A stretch of 64,000 nucleotides of DNA from an uncultured Candidatus Melainabacteria bacterium (GTDB taxonomy: Bacteria; Cyanobacteriota; Vampirovibrionia; Gastranaerophilales; Gastranaerophilaceae), in the NCBI GenBank assembly GCA_947525005.1, contig CANNUY010000008.1:15570-79569 (forward strand). Direction: 5' to 3'. Of the stretch, positions 33,207 through 41,698 are shown one piece after another. The notes under the pieces are model-generated. The model was not told the DNA's origin. It ran no database searches and was given only the letters and a program-made list of their open reading frames with translations. Made by a program: the position numbers and the translations under genes. Every line of letters begins with the position of its first letter. The first letter of the stretch is position 1.

Positions 33207-33965
33207 ATGTCAAGAATCGACTCATTCAAACAAGCATTAATGGAAAAAAGAGCTGTAAAAATTATCGCTGGTATTGATAATTTTGATGCAGATAGAGTTA
33301 GAAACGTTGTTTTAGCAGCAGATCAAGCAGGTGCTAGTGCTGTTGATATCTGTGCTGATAGAGAAATTATTTCTATGGTTAGAGAATTAACAAATATGCC
33401 AATCTTTGTTTCTTCAATCAAACCTCAAGATTTAGCTATGTCAATCGCTATGGGTGCTGATGCTATTGAATTGGGTAACTTTGACGCATTATATAAAAAT
33501 GGTATTTCAATGACTGGTTCTCAAGTTATGGACTTGGTTAGAGAAACTTTAAGCATGATTAACAAAGAAGAAGTTTTCTTCTCAGTTACAATTCCTGGTA
33601 ACATAGAAATTTCTGAACAAATTTCTATGGCTAGAGAATTAGAATCAATGGGTATTGACCTAATCCAAACAGAAGGTCATTATTCAAATACTGATATCCC
33701 TAACGGTGTTAGAGGATTGGTTGAAAGAGCTGAATTAACTATTTCTAATACAATCGAACTTTCAAGAAATGTTGAAATCCCTGTAATGACAGCTACAGGT
33801 ATTAACCCAACTACAGCTTCATTGGCTTTTGCTGCTGGTGCTTCTGCTATCGGTTGTGGTTCTTGTGTAAACAAATTAGATTCAGAAATCTCTATGATTG
33901 CTGTTTCTAAAGAATTAGTTGAAATTGCTAATAGAAATATTGTTAGAGAACATCAATTAGTTTAG
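33207..33965 (+). CDS. Ycf23/DUF561 family TIM-barrel protein
   Basis: 252 residues with a TIM-barrel look: VKIIAGIDNFDADRV, GASAVDICAD, MGADAIELGNFDALY, VTIPGNIEI, LIQTEGHYS and a phosphate-binding end ATGINPTTASLAFAAGASAIGCGS. This pattern matches DUF561/Ycf23, a family typical of cyanobacteria and of red-algal and related plastids; the reaction is not known to me. Its presence in a clearly non-photosynthetic genome is the best taxonomic clue here. Strong AAAAAGGAG site; single gene with its own terminator. Relatively GC-rich and codon-optimised, suggesting high expression. Confidence 0.85.
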   Translation: MSRIDSFKQALMEKRAVKIIAGIDNFDADRVRNVVLAADQAGASAVDICADREIISMVRELTNMPIFVSSIKPQDLAMSIAMGADAIELGNFDALYKNGISMTGSQVMDLVRETLSMINKEEVFFSVTIPGNIEISEQISMARELESMGIDLIQTEGHYSNTDIPNGVRGLVERAELTISNTIELSRNVEIPVMTATGINPTTASLAFAAGASAIGCGSCVNKLDSEISMIAVSKELVEIANRNIVREHQLV

Positions 33966-33987
33966 TTCTTTATAGAATATGTTTTTT

Positions 33988-34021
33988 ATGCAGGCAGATA
34001 AACAAGTTTATCTGCCTGCAT
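33988..34021 (+). terminator. Terminator of the ycf23-like gene
   Basis: ATGCAGGCAGATAAAC pairs with its complement around a short loop and is followed by a T run. Confidence 0.9.
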
Positions 34022-34074
34022 TTTTATATGTAAATTTTTTATTAAAAATTTTGTACATAATTGTTTACATAATA

Positions 34075-34106
34075 GCAATTTTTTTTAAAAAAAATACTTA
34101 ATATCC
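34075..34106 (+). promoter_or_regulatory. Recurrent promoter-like element, copy g
   Basis: GCAATTTT at 34075-34082, 15 bases, then TTAATATCC; the leader that follows contains CATG and the GTGTGTG before the start codon. Confidence 0.55.
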
Positions 34107-34133
34107 ATGTAAGGTAAAAAAAGGTGTGTGATT

Positions 34134-34823
34134 ATGACTTCTACAATAGGACAAGCTGTTTCAACATTTGGTAAATATGCTGATAGAGGCGCAAATTTTG
34201 TTTTCGGTACAGGTTCAACTACAATCGGTGACGAAATCAGAGCCGCTGTCAAAGCAAGAAATAGAATGGGTAGAAGTGATAGTTTCGTTCGCTCAGTTGC
34301 AAATGGTTTTGCAAAAGGTGTTAAAAAAGATAATGCAAAACTTGCAAAAGCAGGCTTTTTTAAAACAACAATAAACACTTTAAAATCAATTCCATCAGAA
34401 ATGGGAGCAGGTTTTAAAGCTGGCAAAGGATTAGGCAAAATTGGTAAATTTTTAAAACCATTAGGAAAAGCCCTTCCTGTTGCGATGAACGTGTTGTGGA
34501 TTGCAGGCTCATTACCAAACATTATTGAAAGAACAAAAGACGAAGGTATAATTGGTGGTCTTAAAGAAACAGGTAAAACTGCATTGAAGATGGGCTCATT
34601 CGCATTAGGTAGTGCTTTAGGTGGCGCATTCGGAGGTTTCGGTGCATTCGTTGGTGGTATGGTTCTATCAACTGCAGCAGATTATTTATTAGGTGAAGAT
34701 TATTCAGTTAAGAAAGAAAGATTAGCAGAAGAAGCAAAGAACGCTCAACAAAATGCCAATCCTGTAAATTATGATCCATCAAGAGCAACAAATCCTTTTG
34801 AAAGATTTAACGCAGTAGTTTAA
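34134..34823 (+). CDS. Hypothetical Gly/Ala-rich protein (229 aa)
   Basis: No family recognised. The ATG at 34134 has GGTG just upstream with TGTGATT between; a GTG at 34128 is less likely. No signal peptide. Basic N-terminal half with FGKYADRGANFVFGTG; Gly/Lys segment GAGFKAGKGLGKIGKFLKP near residue 95; and a glycine-zipper-like hydrophobic region (SFALGSALGGAFGGFGAF, about residues 162-180) that could insert into a membrane. This design, soluble start plus zipper and no leader, resembles pore or translocator proteins; that is inference. Confidence 0.6.
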   Translation: MTSTIGQAVSTFGKYADRGANFVFGTGSTTIGDEIRAAVKARNRMGRSDSFVRSVANGFAKGVKKDNAKLAKAGFFKTTINTLKSIPSEMGAGFKAGKGLGKIGKFLKPLGKALPVAMNVLWIAGSLPNIIERTKDEGIIGGLKETGKTALKMGSFALGSALGGAFGGFGAFVGGMVLSTAADYLLGEDYSVKKERLAEEAKNAQQNANPVNYDPSRATNPFERFNAVV

Positions 34824-34909
34824 AAATATAACTAGTATAAAGTGTGTATATCTCAAGTATATACTATATTTCAGAGTGTTACGAAATTGGGAAAAATTGA
34901 ATAAAAAAA

Positions 34910-34942
34910 TCAATTTTAGAAAAAGAAAACACTTTATATAAG
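34910..34942 (+). promoter_or_regulatory. Recurrent promoter-like element, copy h
   Basis: TCAATTTT, 15 bases, TTTATATA, then AGTACGGGA, nearly identical to copy c at 18050-18080. The TCAATTTT also forms an 8-base inverted repeat with AAAATTGA just upstream. Confidence 0.65.
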
Positions 34943-34944
34943 TA

Positions 34945-35092
34945 CGGGAATTAAAATTTAATAAAACTAATCGGGGAATTAAGTCAGATCTTAAAACGAT
35001 GGACTAAAACAAAATTCTTTTTATACTCTCTCTTAATATCCTCGTGTTTATTTAATGTTGCAGTACAAGTTATTGCAACTTTTTCTTTTGTA
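34945..35092 (+). ncRNA. Candidate small RNA between promoter copy h and a terminator
   Basis: The spacer 34824-35132 has no ORF with a ribosome binding site, but promoter copy h is followed about 110 bases later by a hairpin (GTTGCA / TGCAAC, 35057-35079) and the tail TTTTTCTTTT. The transcript would be about 145 nt. It could also be the leader of a decayed gene, because its first bases (GTACGGGAAT) match the leader of the gene ending at 18018. Confidence 0.35.
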
Positions 35093-35132
35093 AAAAATTG
35101 ACACAATTTTAAATATATGTAAGTATCAATTT

Positions 35133-35675
35133 ATGGAAAAAGAAAATATTATTATTGATATAGAGCAACGAATATTTGTTATACGTGGACAACGTGTAAT
35201 GTTAGATAGAGATTTAGCTCAATTATATGGTGTTACTGTAAAAGCGTTAAACCAAGCAGTGAAAAGAAATATATAAAGATTTCCAAATGATTTTATGTTT
35301 AGATTGAGTAAAGAAGAATGGGAAGATTTGCGGTCACAAATTGTTACCGCAAATGTTTCAAAAGTTAGATTTGCACCATTTGCTTTTACAGAATATGGAA
35401 CATTTATGCTTGCGAATGTATTAAATTCTTCAACGGCAACTCGAATAAGTATAGAAATTATTAGAGTATTTAACAAATTAAGACAATATGCAATGTTACA
35501 AAACCAAAAAAATACAGAAGTTGAAGAACTTAGAAAAATATTGATGTTGCATATAGATAACACCGATAATAGATTCTCAGAATGTAACAAAAGAATAAAT
35601 AAAATCATTGAAGTTTTAAATAATCTAATAGAAAAACCAAGAGAAACAAAACAAATAGGGTTTAAGACAAAATAA
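35133..35675 (+). pseudogene. ORF6N-domain protein interrupted by an in-frame stop
   Basis: Read through one TAA at 35274-35276, the frame gives a 180-residue ORF6N/KilA-N-type protein: IFVIRGQRVMLDRDLAQLYG, then VKALNQAVKRNI-stop-RFPNDFMF, then TEYGTFMLANVLNS and a coiled-coil C terminus. Families of this kind normally have KRNIKRFPxDFMF, so a single AAA-to-TAA change explains the stop. ORF6N proteins are DNA-binding proteins of phages and mobile elements, so this is a likely remnant of horizontal transfer. The C-terminal part from about 35295 remains open. A sequencing error is possible. Confidence 0.8.
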
Positions 35676-35805
35676 CTTTATTATGTTATTCATGTGGATT
35701 TTGTGCAGGTTGAGGACGTAGTCCGAAACTTGAAGTAGTACGTGACATAGCAAATAAAATTTGCAAAGCAATCAAATGAGCGACTGTATTCTGTCTTATC
35801 TGCAA

Positions 35806-35838
35806 ATAAAAACGCAGGTGCATAGCACCTGCGTAAAA
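35806..35838 (-). terminator. Terminator of hpf
   Basis: ACGCAGGTGC and GCACCTGCGT pair around ATA (35812-35834), followed on the minus strand by five T residues. Confidence 0.85.
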
Positions 35839-35857
35839 ACTTTTATAGATTATAATA

Positions 35858-36217
35858 CTAAACTTCTTCTGCTACTTCTTCATTAGAATCTTTTACATTT
35901 CTAATTGAATCTTTATCTGAAGATAGCGATTTATCTTTAAACTTTTTAACTTGTCTGTCTAATTTATCAGCAACTAAGTCAATACTTGCATACATTGATT
36001 CAGCTGATTCTTCAACGTGAATGTTTTTCCCGTTCAATTTACATGAAACTTCTGCAATATGTTTTCCTGATGCTGCTGGATTTTTTATCACTGTCAAGAT
36101 TACATCAATCGCTGTGATTTGATCGTAGTGATTAGCTACCTTACCTAATTTTTCTTTTACGTAAGCTTTAATAGCATCTGTAATTTCAATGTTTTTTCCA
36201 TTTACGTGAATGTGCAT
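35858..36217 (-). CDS. hpf: Ribosome hibernation-promoting factor (short HPF/RaiA)
   Basis: 119 residues: the conserved S30AE domain (MHIHVNGKNIEITDAIKAYV, then DVILTVIKNP and SMYASIDLVADKLDRQVKKFKDK) plus a short acidic tail. It binds the 30S subunit and silences ribosomes in stationary phase. It lacks the long C-terminal dimerisation domain of long HPF, so it is of the short class. The start follows TTAGGAGGCATAA. Confidence 0.93.
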   Translation of the reverse strand: MHIHVNGKNIEITDAIKAYVKEKLGKVANHYDQITAIDVILTVIKNPAASGKHIAEVSCKLNGKNIHVEESAESMYASIDLVADKLDRQVKKFKDKSLSSDKDSIRNVKDSNEEVAEEV

Positions 36218-36298
36218 TTATGCCTCCTAATATTCTACCTCTTTCATGATACAACAAATTCAGAAATTTTTAAACCCTTTATTATCTAATTTCTTCGT

Positions 36299-36517
36299 CT
36301 ATTCACCAATTACTTGTGGTAAATCTACATCAGGAGTTCCGATAACCCTAACTAACTCTAATACTGATGCCTTCATTTGACATTTTTGTGAAGAACCACT
36401 GAAAAAATCACTGTAAAAACAGCCTTCACAATTACACCCTCTTTTATAACACTCTATTGCCGTAGTTGTCCAACGTCTTACAGCTACAGCTCTCCCCATA
36501 TCACGACTTCTAAACAA
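36299..36517 (-). CDS. Small cysteine-rich conserved-looking protein (72 aa)
   Basis: No family recognised. Starting at a TTG (36517) that lies five bases after GGAGG, the protein begins with FRSRDMGRAVAVRRW. A cluster CYKRGCNCEGCFY and a further Cys in QKCQMK could bind a metal such as zinc or iron-sulfur. The C-terminal part (ASVLELVRVIGTP) resembles a short helix. A TTG at 36529 or an internal ATG are alternative starts. The compact cysteine pattern and strong ribosome binding site argue for a real gene. Confidence 0.65.
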   Translation of the reverse strand: MFRSRDMGRAVAVRRWTTTAIECYKRGCNCEGCFYSDFFSGSSQKCQMKASVLELVRVIGTPDVDLPQVIGE

Positions 36518-36529
36518 TTTCTCCTCCAA

Positions 36530-36858
36530 GATATTTTTAAATATTAATTGTTATTTTTTATCAACTGCCTCACCCTTAACGATAGTTGTCTGTGAGGTTC
36601 ATCCCATATTTTTATTATATTTATAAAGCCTTCGATTACAAGTGTATTGTAAACGATTATTACATGATGTTAAATTCGCTAAATCCCTTGTAGTCACTGT
36701 TCTAAGGATATTCTATATCCATGTATCCTACGCTATGACATGGTTTGCATGATGTCACAACATGCAAACCCATGTATCATGCATGTTTCCATGATTTTGC
36801 ATTGTATTAAGTTTTGTAAAAATGTTGGCATGTGCCTTAATTTTGTGTACTTTATAAG
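36530..36858. other. Gene-free spacer with two dyads
   Basis: No gene is seen. CCTCAC and GTGAGG (36565-36596) enclose a small AAC-GATA-GTT hairpin and lie in the leader of the cysteine-rich gene. Further on, GGTTTGCATG (36742-36751) and CATGCAAACC (36761-36770) form a perfect 10-base inverted repeat in a stretch with seven CATG words. An open frame across this part on the minus strand has no ribosome binding site. Confidence 0.5.
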
Positions 36859-36889
36859 AAAAAGTCGGGATAATATATCCCGACTTTTT
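36859..36889 (-). terminator. Terminator of the yebC-like gene
   Basis: A perfect 14-base-pair stem around ATA with flanking A and T runs, directly downstream of the stop at 36914. Confidence 0.92.
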
Positions 36890-36913
36890 CTGTTTTTATT
36901 TTTAAACTTTTGA

Positions 36914-37669
36914 TTAATAATCAAGTTTTTCCATTAATTCATCAGAAATATCAAAATTCATATAAACATTTTGTACATCATCGTGTTCATCTAATTTTGT
37001 ATATAATCTCATGATATTTTGTGCTGTCTTTTCATCAGTTATCTCAATTTCGTTTTGAGGTATTCTTGTAAATTCAGCAGTTATTGATTTAAAACCAGCT
37101 TTTTCAAGTCCCTCAGTTACGGATTGCAAGTTTTCATAAGAAGTGATAACTTTGTAGTTTTCTTCATCTTCTTCATCAATAATATCTTCTGCATCAAAGT
37201 TGATTGCTGTTTCAAACAATGATTCAAAATCCACAGATTTATCAAATGTAATACAGCCTTTTCTATCAAACATCCAGCCTACGCAACCTGTTTCACCAAG
37301 GTTGCCGTTAAACTTAGAAAAATAGCTTCTTATATCACCTGCTGTTCTATTTTTGTTGTCTGTCATAGCTTCTACTACAACTGCAACCCCGCCTGCTGCG
37401 TATCCTTCATATACGATTTCTTCATAATTATCAGCGCTTGATTGACCTGCACCTTTTTCAATCGCACGTTTGATATTATCGTTTGGTAAACCTGCCGCTT
37501 TTGCTTTTTCAATCGCTGTTCTTAATCTAAAGTTCCCAGCTGGATCTGAACCACCTAATTTTGCCGCTACAATCAATTCTCTTGAATATTTTTGAAACAC
37601 TACAGCTCTTGCTGAGTCGGTTTTTGCTTTCTTATGTTTGATTGTTGACCACTTTGAATGTCCACTCAT
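36914..37669 (-). CDS. YebC/PmpR family (TACO1-like) regulator
   Basis: 251 residues. The N terminus MSGHSKWSTIKHKKAKTDS is diagnostic. Further conserved parts are LPNDNIKRAIEKGAG, YEGYAAGGVAVVVEAMTDN and NRTAGDIRSYFSKFNGNLGE. The family includes DNA-binding regulators and factors that help ribosomes translate difficult sequences. I chose the ATG at 37669, with TTGGAG upstream, over one four codons earlier. Single-gene unit. The two YebC subfamilies cannot be separated by eye. Confidence 0.92.
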   Translation of the reverse strand: MSGHSKWSTIKHKKAKTDSARAVVFQKYSRELIVAAKLGGSDPAGNFRLRTAIEKAKAAGLPNDNIKRAIEKGAGQSSADNYEEIVYEGYAAGGVAVVVEAMTDNKNRTAGDIRSYFSKFNGNLGETGCVGWMFDRKGCITFDKSVDFESLFETAINFDAEDIIDEEDEENYKVITSYENLQSVTEGLEKAGFKSITAEFTRIPQNEIEITDEKTAQNIMRLYTKLDEHDDVQNVYMNFDISDELMEKLDY

Positions 37670-37838
37670 ATTATTCTCCAATTCTTTCTTTTACTCTATG
37701 ATTTTATAATATCAAAAAAACTCTCTTTCGACCACATGTTATTATTTGAAAATTTCTTTTTAAACCTATTAAATGATTTCTCTAAAGTTATTTCTAAACC
37801 TGTCGTAACTTATTTTACATAAGGGAGGGTTAAATTAT

Positions 37839-38009
37839 ATGGCTAAAATTATTTCTACTAAAAATTGCAAACGTCGCACTATAAGATTATCTTCAAAAGA
37901 CGTTGTTTCTATTGTGAAAGAATATCAACAACTGATGAAAGGAAATTACTCATCTAATTCATTAGATATACTTGGGGACAAAGTTTTTTATCTTCCAGAA
38001 GATGTATAA
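37839..38009 (+). CDS. Small protein of unknown function (56 aa)
   Basis: A 56-residue basic protein beginning MAKIISTKNCKRRT, preceded by a strong GGGAGGGT ribosome binding site and followed by a hairpin. No family is recognised. One cysteine, no membrane segment. Convincing as a gene because of the ribosome binding site and its position between two units on the other strand. Confidence 0.65.
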   Translation: MAKIISTKNCKRRTIRLSSKDVVSIVKEYQQLMKGNYSSNSLDILGDKVFYLPEDV

Positions 38010-38020
38010 GTTGCAAAAAG

Positions 38021-38091
38021 AGGGCGATTTGCATGTCGCAAATCGCCCTATATAAATGAATAGTGGATTTACTTAAAAAAGCAAATCCACT
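38021..38091. terminator. Two successive hairpins between the small gene and rpsT
   Basis: First hairpin 38021-38049: AGGGCGATTTGC paired with its complement around ATGTC. Second hairpin 38062-38091: AGTGGATTT paired with AAATCCACT. T runs are weak on both strands, but the location between convergent genes fits a terminator role. Confidence 0.6.
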
Positions 38092-38118
38092 TTCATCTCT
38101 CTTAATAATCTTTGTTAA

Positions 38119-38385
38119 TTACTTAGCTAATTTTTTTGCAGCAAGAGTCAATCTTGATTTTTTTCTAGCAGCTGTATTTTTGTGCAAAATACCTTTTACA
38201 ACAGCCTTGTCACATAATTGATATGCTTTTGATAAAGCTGAGTTAAATGCTTCTTTGTCATCACCTTCTGCTAATGCTAATACATTTTTAAACGCAGTTT
38301 TGATAGCTGATTTAAAAGCTACATTTTTTTGTCTGTTTGCTTCTGCAATCAATACTCTTTTCTTTGCTGATTTAATATTTGCCAT
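38119..38385 (-). CDS. rpsT: 30S ribosomal protein S20
   Basis: 88 residues, basic, starting MANIKSAKKRVLIAEAN with the family ending in KKSRLTLAAKKLAK. Binds 16S rRNA in the small subunit body. A leader of more than 100 bases lies upstream. The start follows GAAAGGTT. Confidence 0.97.
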   Translation of the reverse strand: MANIKSAKKRVLIAEANRQKNVAFKSAIKTAFKNVLALAEGDDKEAFNSALSKAYQLCDKAVVKGILHKNTAARKKSRLTLAAKKLAK

Positions 38386-38569
38386 TGTTATAACCTTTCA
38401 TATTTGTATCGAAACATCAGATTAATGACTTCTTTTGTTTCGTTGCGTAGTAAATGGAGTCTTACTCCTAACTTCGCTGTGAGGTTTGTGAGTACAATTA
38501 TTCTACATAAAATACTTATTCTATGCAAGTCCTTTATTGAAATTACTTAACATGAGTAATATTTTTGTT

Positions 38570-38959
38570 CTAAAAAGTCTTTAATTGATTAGCCTCTATA
38601 TAATTAAACATATTTGTTGGTGTATGTGTCGTAAAATTATACGTATTGTCGCACGGTGTTAGTTTTAACATAGATTTTGTGCTAGAAACATAAATTATTG
38701 ATGCTAAAAAAGTCTTATTATTGTTGTCTGTAAAAATTATAAAACCACTTTTAGTCTGCATTTCTTTAATCTTATAATTATATTGGTTTATTCCTGCAAG
38801 AGTTAAGTAATACAGTTTTTCAAACCCTATAGGGAATGTTTTTATACAATCAGTCGTTGTTGCCATTTTTATTTGGTATTGTGTTGTATCAGCAAATACC
38901 TGTAAACAAGGACAAACTGCTAAAAATAATATAAAAAATAACTTGATTATTCTTTCCAT
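38570..38959 (-). CDS. Exported hypothetical protein (129 aa)
   Basis: A Sec signal peptide (MERIIKLFFILFLAVCPCLQVFA) is followed by about 105 residues of beta-rich sequence without a recognised family. Two further cysteines in the mature part could form a disulfide. The ATG overlaps the last 13 bases of polA, so it is translated from the polA transcript. Probably periplasmic. Function unknown. Confidence 0.65.
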   Translation of the reverse strand: MERIIKLFFILFLAVCPCLQVFADTTQYQIKMATTTDCIKTFPIGFEKLYYLTLAGINQYNYKIKEMQTKSGFIIFTDNNNKTFLASIIYVSSTKSMLKLTPCDNTYNFTTHTPTNMFNYIEANQLKTF

Positions 38960-41643
38960 GATTCACCATAATTCACATCAACATCTAATGGTACGCTCAA
39001 TGGCTGACCTAATCCCATAGCCTCAACTACAAGAGATTTGAGTTCTTCTAATTCATCTTTTGGCACTTCAAACACAAGTTCATCGTGTACCTGCATAACC
39101 ATTTTAGATTTCAACCCTTTAGCCTTAAGTTGTTTATCAACCTCTATCATCGCAAGTTTAATCAAATCAGCTGCAGTACCCTGTAAAGGTTGGTTAATCG
39201 CTGCACGTTCTGCAAACTCTCTTATTTGATAATTAGCACTAGACAATGCAGCTCTTAAATATCTTCTCCTGCCATACATTGTTTCTACATAACCGTGCTC
39301 GTGAGCAAAATCAATCTTTGTTTCCATATATATTCTAATTTGTGGATAAGATTCAAAGTATTTATTGATAAAATCCTCGGCTTCTTTATTAGAAATATTT
39401 AAAGCTTTTGCTAACCCATATTTAGATTGACCATAGATAATCCCGAAGTTTACAGCCTTAGCTTTTCTTCTCATATCTTTTGTAACTTCTTCCATAGGAA
39501 CACCAAACACTTTTGATGCAGTAAGAGTGTGTACATCAATATTGTTATTAAATGCTTCTATCAAGTGGTCAACGTGAGCAATATGTGCAAGCAATCTTAA
39601 TTCTATTTGAGAATAGTCTGCTGACAACATATAATAATGTTCTTTGTCTTTTGGACAAAATGCGTTTCTAATCTTGTTCCCTTCCTCTGAACGAATAGGA
39701 ATATTTTGTAAATTAGGATTAGAAGACGATAACCTACCTGTAACAGTTGTTGCTTGGTTATATGTTGTATGAATTCTTCCATCACGTTCACTAATCAATA
39801 ATGGTAATGAATCTGTATAGGTTGAACGAAGTTTTGAGAATTTTCTGTGTTGCAAAATAAATTCACAGATTTCATACTCGCTTGATAATTCCTCTAATAT
39901 TTCTGCAGAAGTTGAACGCTTACGTTTTTTAGGTTTAATTCCAATTCTATCGTATAAAACTTCTGCAACTTGTTTTGGTGAATTGATATTAAAAGGTCCA
40001 CCTGCTAATTGGTATATAAAGTCCTCTAGTTCTGCAAGTTTTTCTGTCATATAGTTAGAAAGCTCTTTTAGATATGCTGTATCTATAGCAACTCCCGTAT
40101 ACTCCATTTCTGCAAGAATTACAGTTAGTGGTAGTTCAATTTCATTAACAATTTTTTGTTCAGCTTCTGATAAATTTTTTCTCCAATATTCTGTAAGTTT
40201 GAAGATTGAATAAACCTCATCACAAGCATAATGACAACTTTGGGTTAACAAATCTCTTGTGAGTTCTTCTTTGCTCGTCATAATATGGTTTAAATAATCA
40301 AGTGCTTGTGCCTCAATAGAGTGACTTCTATCAGGGTCTTTAACATAACTTGCTAACAAAATGTCATACCCAATCCCTTTTAGATTAACCCCGAGTTCTT
40401 TCAACACATTATAATTATGTTTAGCGTCAAAGAAGTATTTTTTGATGTTTTCATCTTCTAGCAACGGTTTTAATTCGCTTAAACAATCAGATTTTACAAA
40501 ATAGTTTTCTTCATTAGAAATAGCAAACCCTATCAACCCTAATTTGTCAGTATAACAATTTATTGCAAATTCTTTTTTGTCTAAAAGTGTTTTTACAAGG
40601 TTTTTAATTCCTTCTTCATCATTAATAATTGTACTTTCACATTCTTTATCCTCAATGGTTTCTTTTATCGCTTGAGTAAACAATCCGAGTTGTCCATTGG
40701 TTTCTTCTTGTGGTTTTTGTTCAAGTATTTTGATTTCCTGTACTGTTTCAATATCAGGATTAAAAGATTTAAGAATTTTGTTGATATTTTTAATAAAAGA
40801 ATAGAACTGCATTCCTCTCAAAAACTCGCTAACCTTGTTTATATCAGGCAAAACAAGTTCTGCTTTATCAAAATCAAATTCTATATCGACATCTCTAACA
40901 ATTGTTGCAAGTTGTTGGCTCAATTTAGCGATATCCTTGCCATTACAAATCTTTTCTCTAACAGCTTTTTGCTGAATATTTTCGCAGTTTTCTAAAACAT
41001 TATCAAGTGTTTTATATTCTGCAAGCAGTTTTTGAGCCGTTTTTTCTCCAATACCTTTAACCCCAGGTATATTGTCAGAGGTATCACCACGCAACCCTTT
41101 GTAATCAATAACTTGGTCAGGATAAACACCTAATTTATCGTAAACCTTATTCCATGTGTATTCAAGCAATTCACCTTTTGTCGGGATTAAAACTTTTATA
41201 AACCCGTCTTCATCAATTAATTGAAAAGAGTCCTGATCGCCTGTTAATATTAAGGTTTTGTGTCCTAATTTTTTTGCTCTAGTTGCGATTGTTCCAATTA
41301 CATCATCAGCTTCAAACCCTGAACGTGTATAAATTGGAATGTCAAATGCTTGCAAACCCTTACAAATAAGTTCAAGTTGAGAGTGTAGTGAATCAGGCAT
41401 TGATTGACGATTAGCCTTGTATTCTTCGTACATTTCTGTTCTAAATGTATGGTGTGAAACATCAAAAGTTACTGCGATTGAATCTGGTCTAATTTTGCCT
41501 AATAAATCAAAGATGGCTTTGAAAAACCCATACACTGCCCAAGTTGGTTCGTTATCAGAATTTTTCATCGCTGTACGCTCAAGCGCATAAAACTGTCTAA
41601 ACGCAAGTGCGTGACCGTCAATAAGAACTAATGTTTTTCCCAC
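38947..41643 (-). CDS. polA: DNA polymerase I
   Basis: 898 residues. The 5'-3' exonuclease domain (LVLIDGHALAFRQFYAL, ILTGDQDSFQLI, YKGLRGDTSDNIPGVKGIG) is intact. The proofreading domain is degenerate: where Klenow enzymes have FDTET, this has FAINCYTD, and the second motif lacks its aspartate, so 3'-5' exonuclease activity is probably absent, as in Taq and Bacillus Pol I. The polymerase domain has SADYSQIELRLLAHIA, RRKAKAVNFGIIYG and MQVHDELVFEVP. The start is GTG at 41643 with GAGAGG upstream. Role: Okazaki fragment processing and repair. Confidence 0.97.
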   Translation of the reverse strand: MGKTLVLIDGHALAFRQFYALERTAMKNSDNEPTWAVYGFFKAIFDLLGKIRPDSIAVTFDVSHHTFRTEMYEEYKANRQSMPDSLHSQLELICKGLQAFDIPIYTRSGFEADDVIGTIATRAKKLGHKTLILTGDQDSFQLIDEDGFIKVLIPTKGELLEYTWNKVYDKLGVYPDQVIDYKGLRGDTSDNIPGVKGIGEKTAQKLLAEYKTLDNVLENCENIQQKAVREKICNGKDIAKLSQQLATIVRDVDIEFDFDKAELVLPDINKVSEFLRGMQFYSFIKNINKILKSFNPDIETVQEIKILEQKPQEETNGQLGLFTQAIKETIEDKECESTIINDEEGIKNLVKTLLDKKEFAINCYTDKLGLIGFAISNEENYFVKSDCLSELKPLLEDENIKKYFFDAKHNYNVLKELGVNLKGIGYDILLASYVKDPDRSHSIEAQALDYLNHIMTSKEELTRDLLTQSCHYACDEVYSIFKLTEYWRKNLSEAEQKIVNEIELPLTVILAEMEYTGVAIDTAYLKELSNYMTEKLAELEDFIYQLAGGPFNINSPKQVAEVLYDRIGIKPKKRKRSTSAEILEELSSEYEICEFILQHRKFSKLRSTYTDSLPLLISERDGRIHTTYNQATTVTGRLSSSNPNLQNIPIRSEEGNKIRNAFCPKDKEHYYMLSADYSQIELRLLAHIAHVDHLIEAFNNNIDVHTLTASKVFGVPMEEVTKDMRRKAKAVNFGIIYGQSKYGLAKALNISNKEAEDFINKYFESYPQIRIYMETKIDFAHEHGYVETMYGRRRYLRAALSSANYQIREFAERAAINQPLQGTAADLIKLAMIEVDKQLKAKGLKSKMVMQVHDELVFEVPKDELEELKSLVVEAMGLGQPLSVPLDVDVNYGESWKE

Positions 41644-41698
41644 TACCTTAACCTCTCTTTTTGTTAAATGATACCATAATTCTAGTCATTTTTCAATT

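Noticed and set aside
35274..35276. TAA read as sense (code change or programmed read-through)
   Set aside because: TAA is the normal stop of many genes here; a point mutation in a mobile-element gene is simpler.
36733..36924. Minus-strand frame of 63 codons
   Set aside because: It has no ribosome binding site and crosses the CATG dyad and the yebC terminator.
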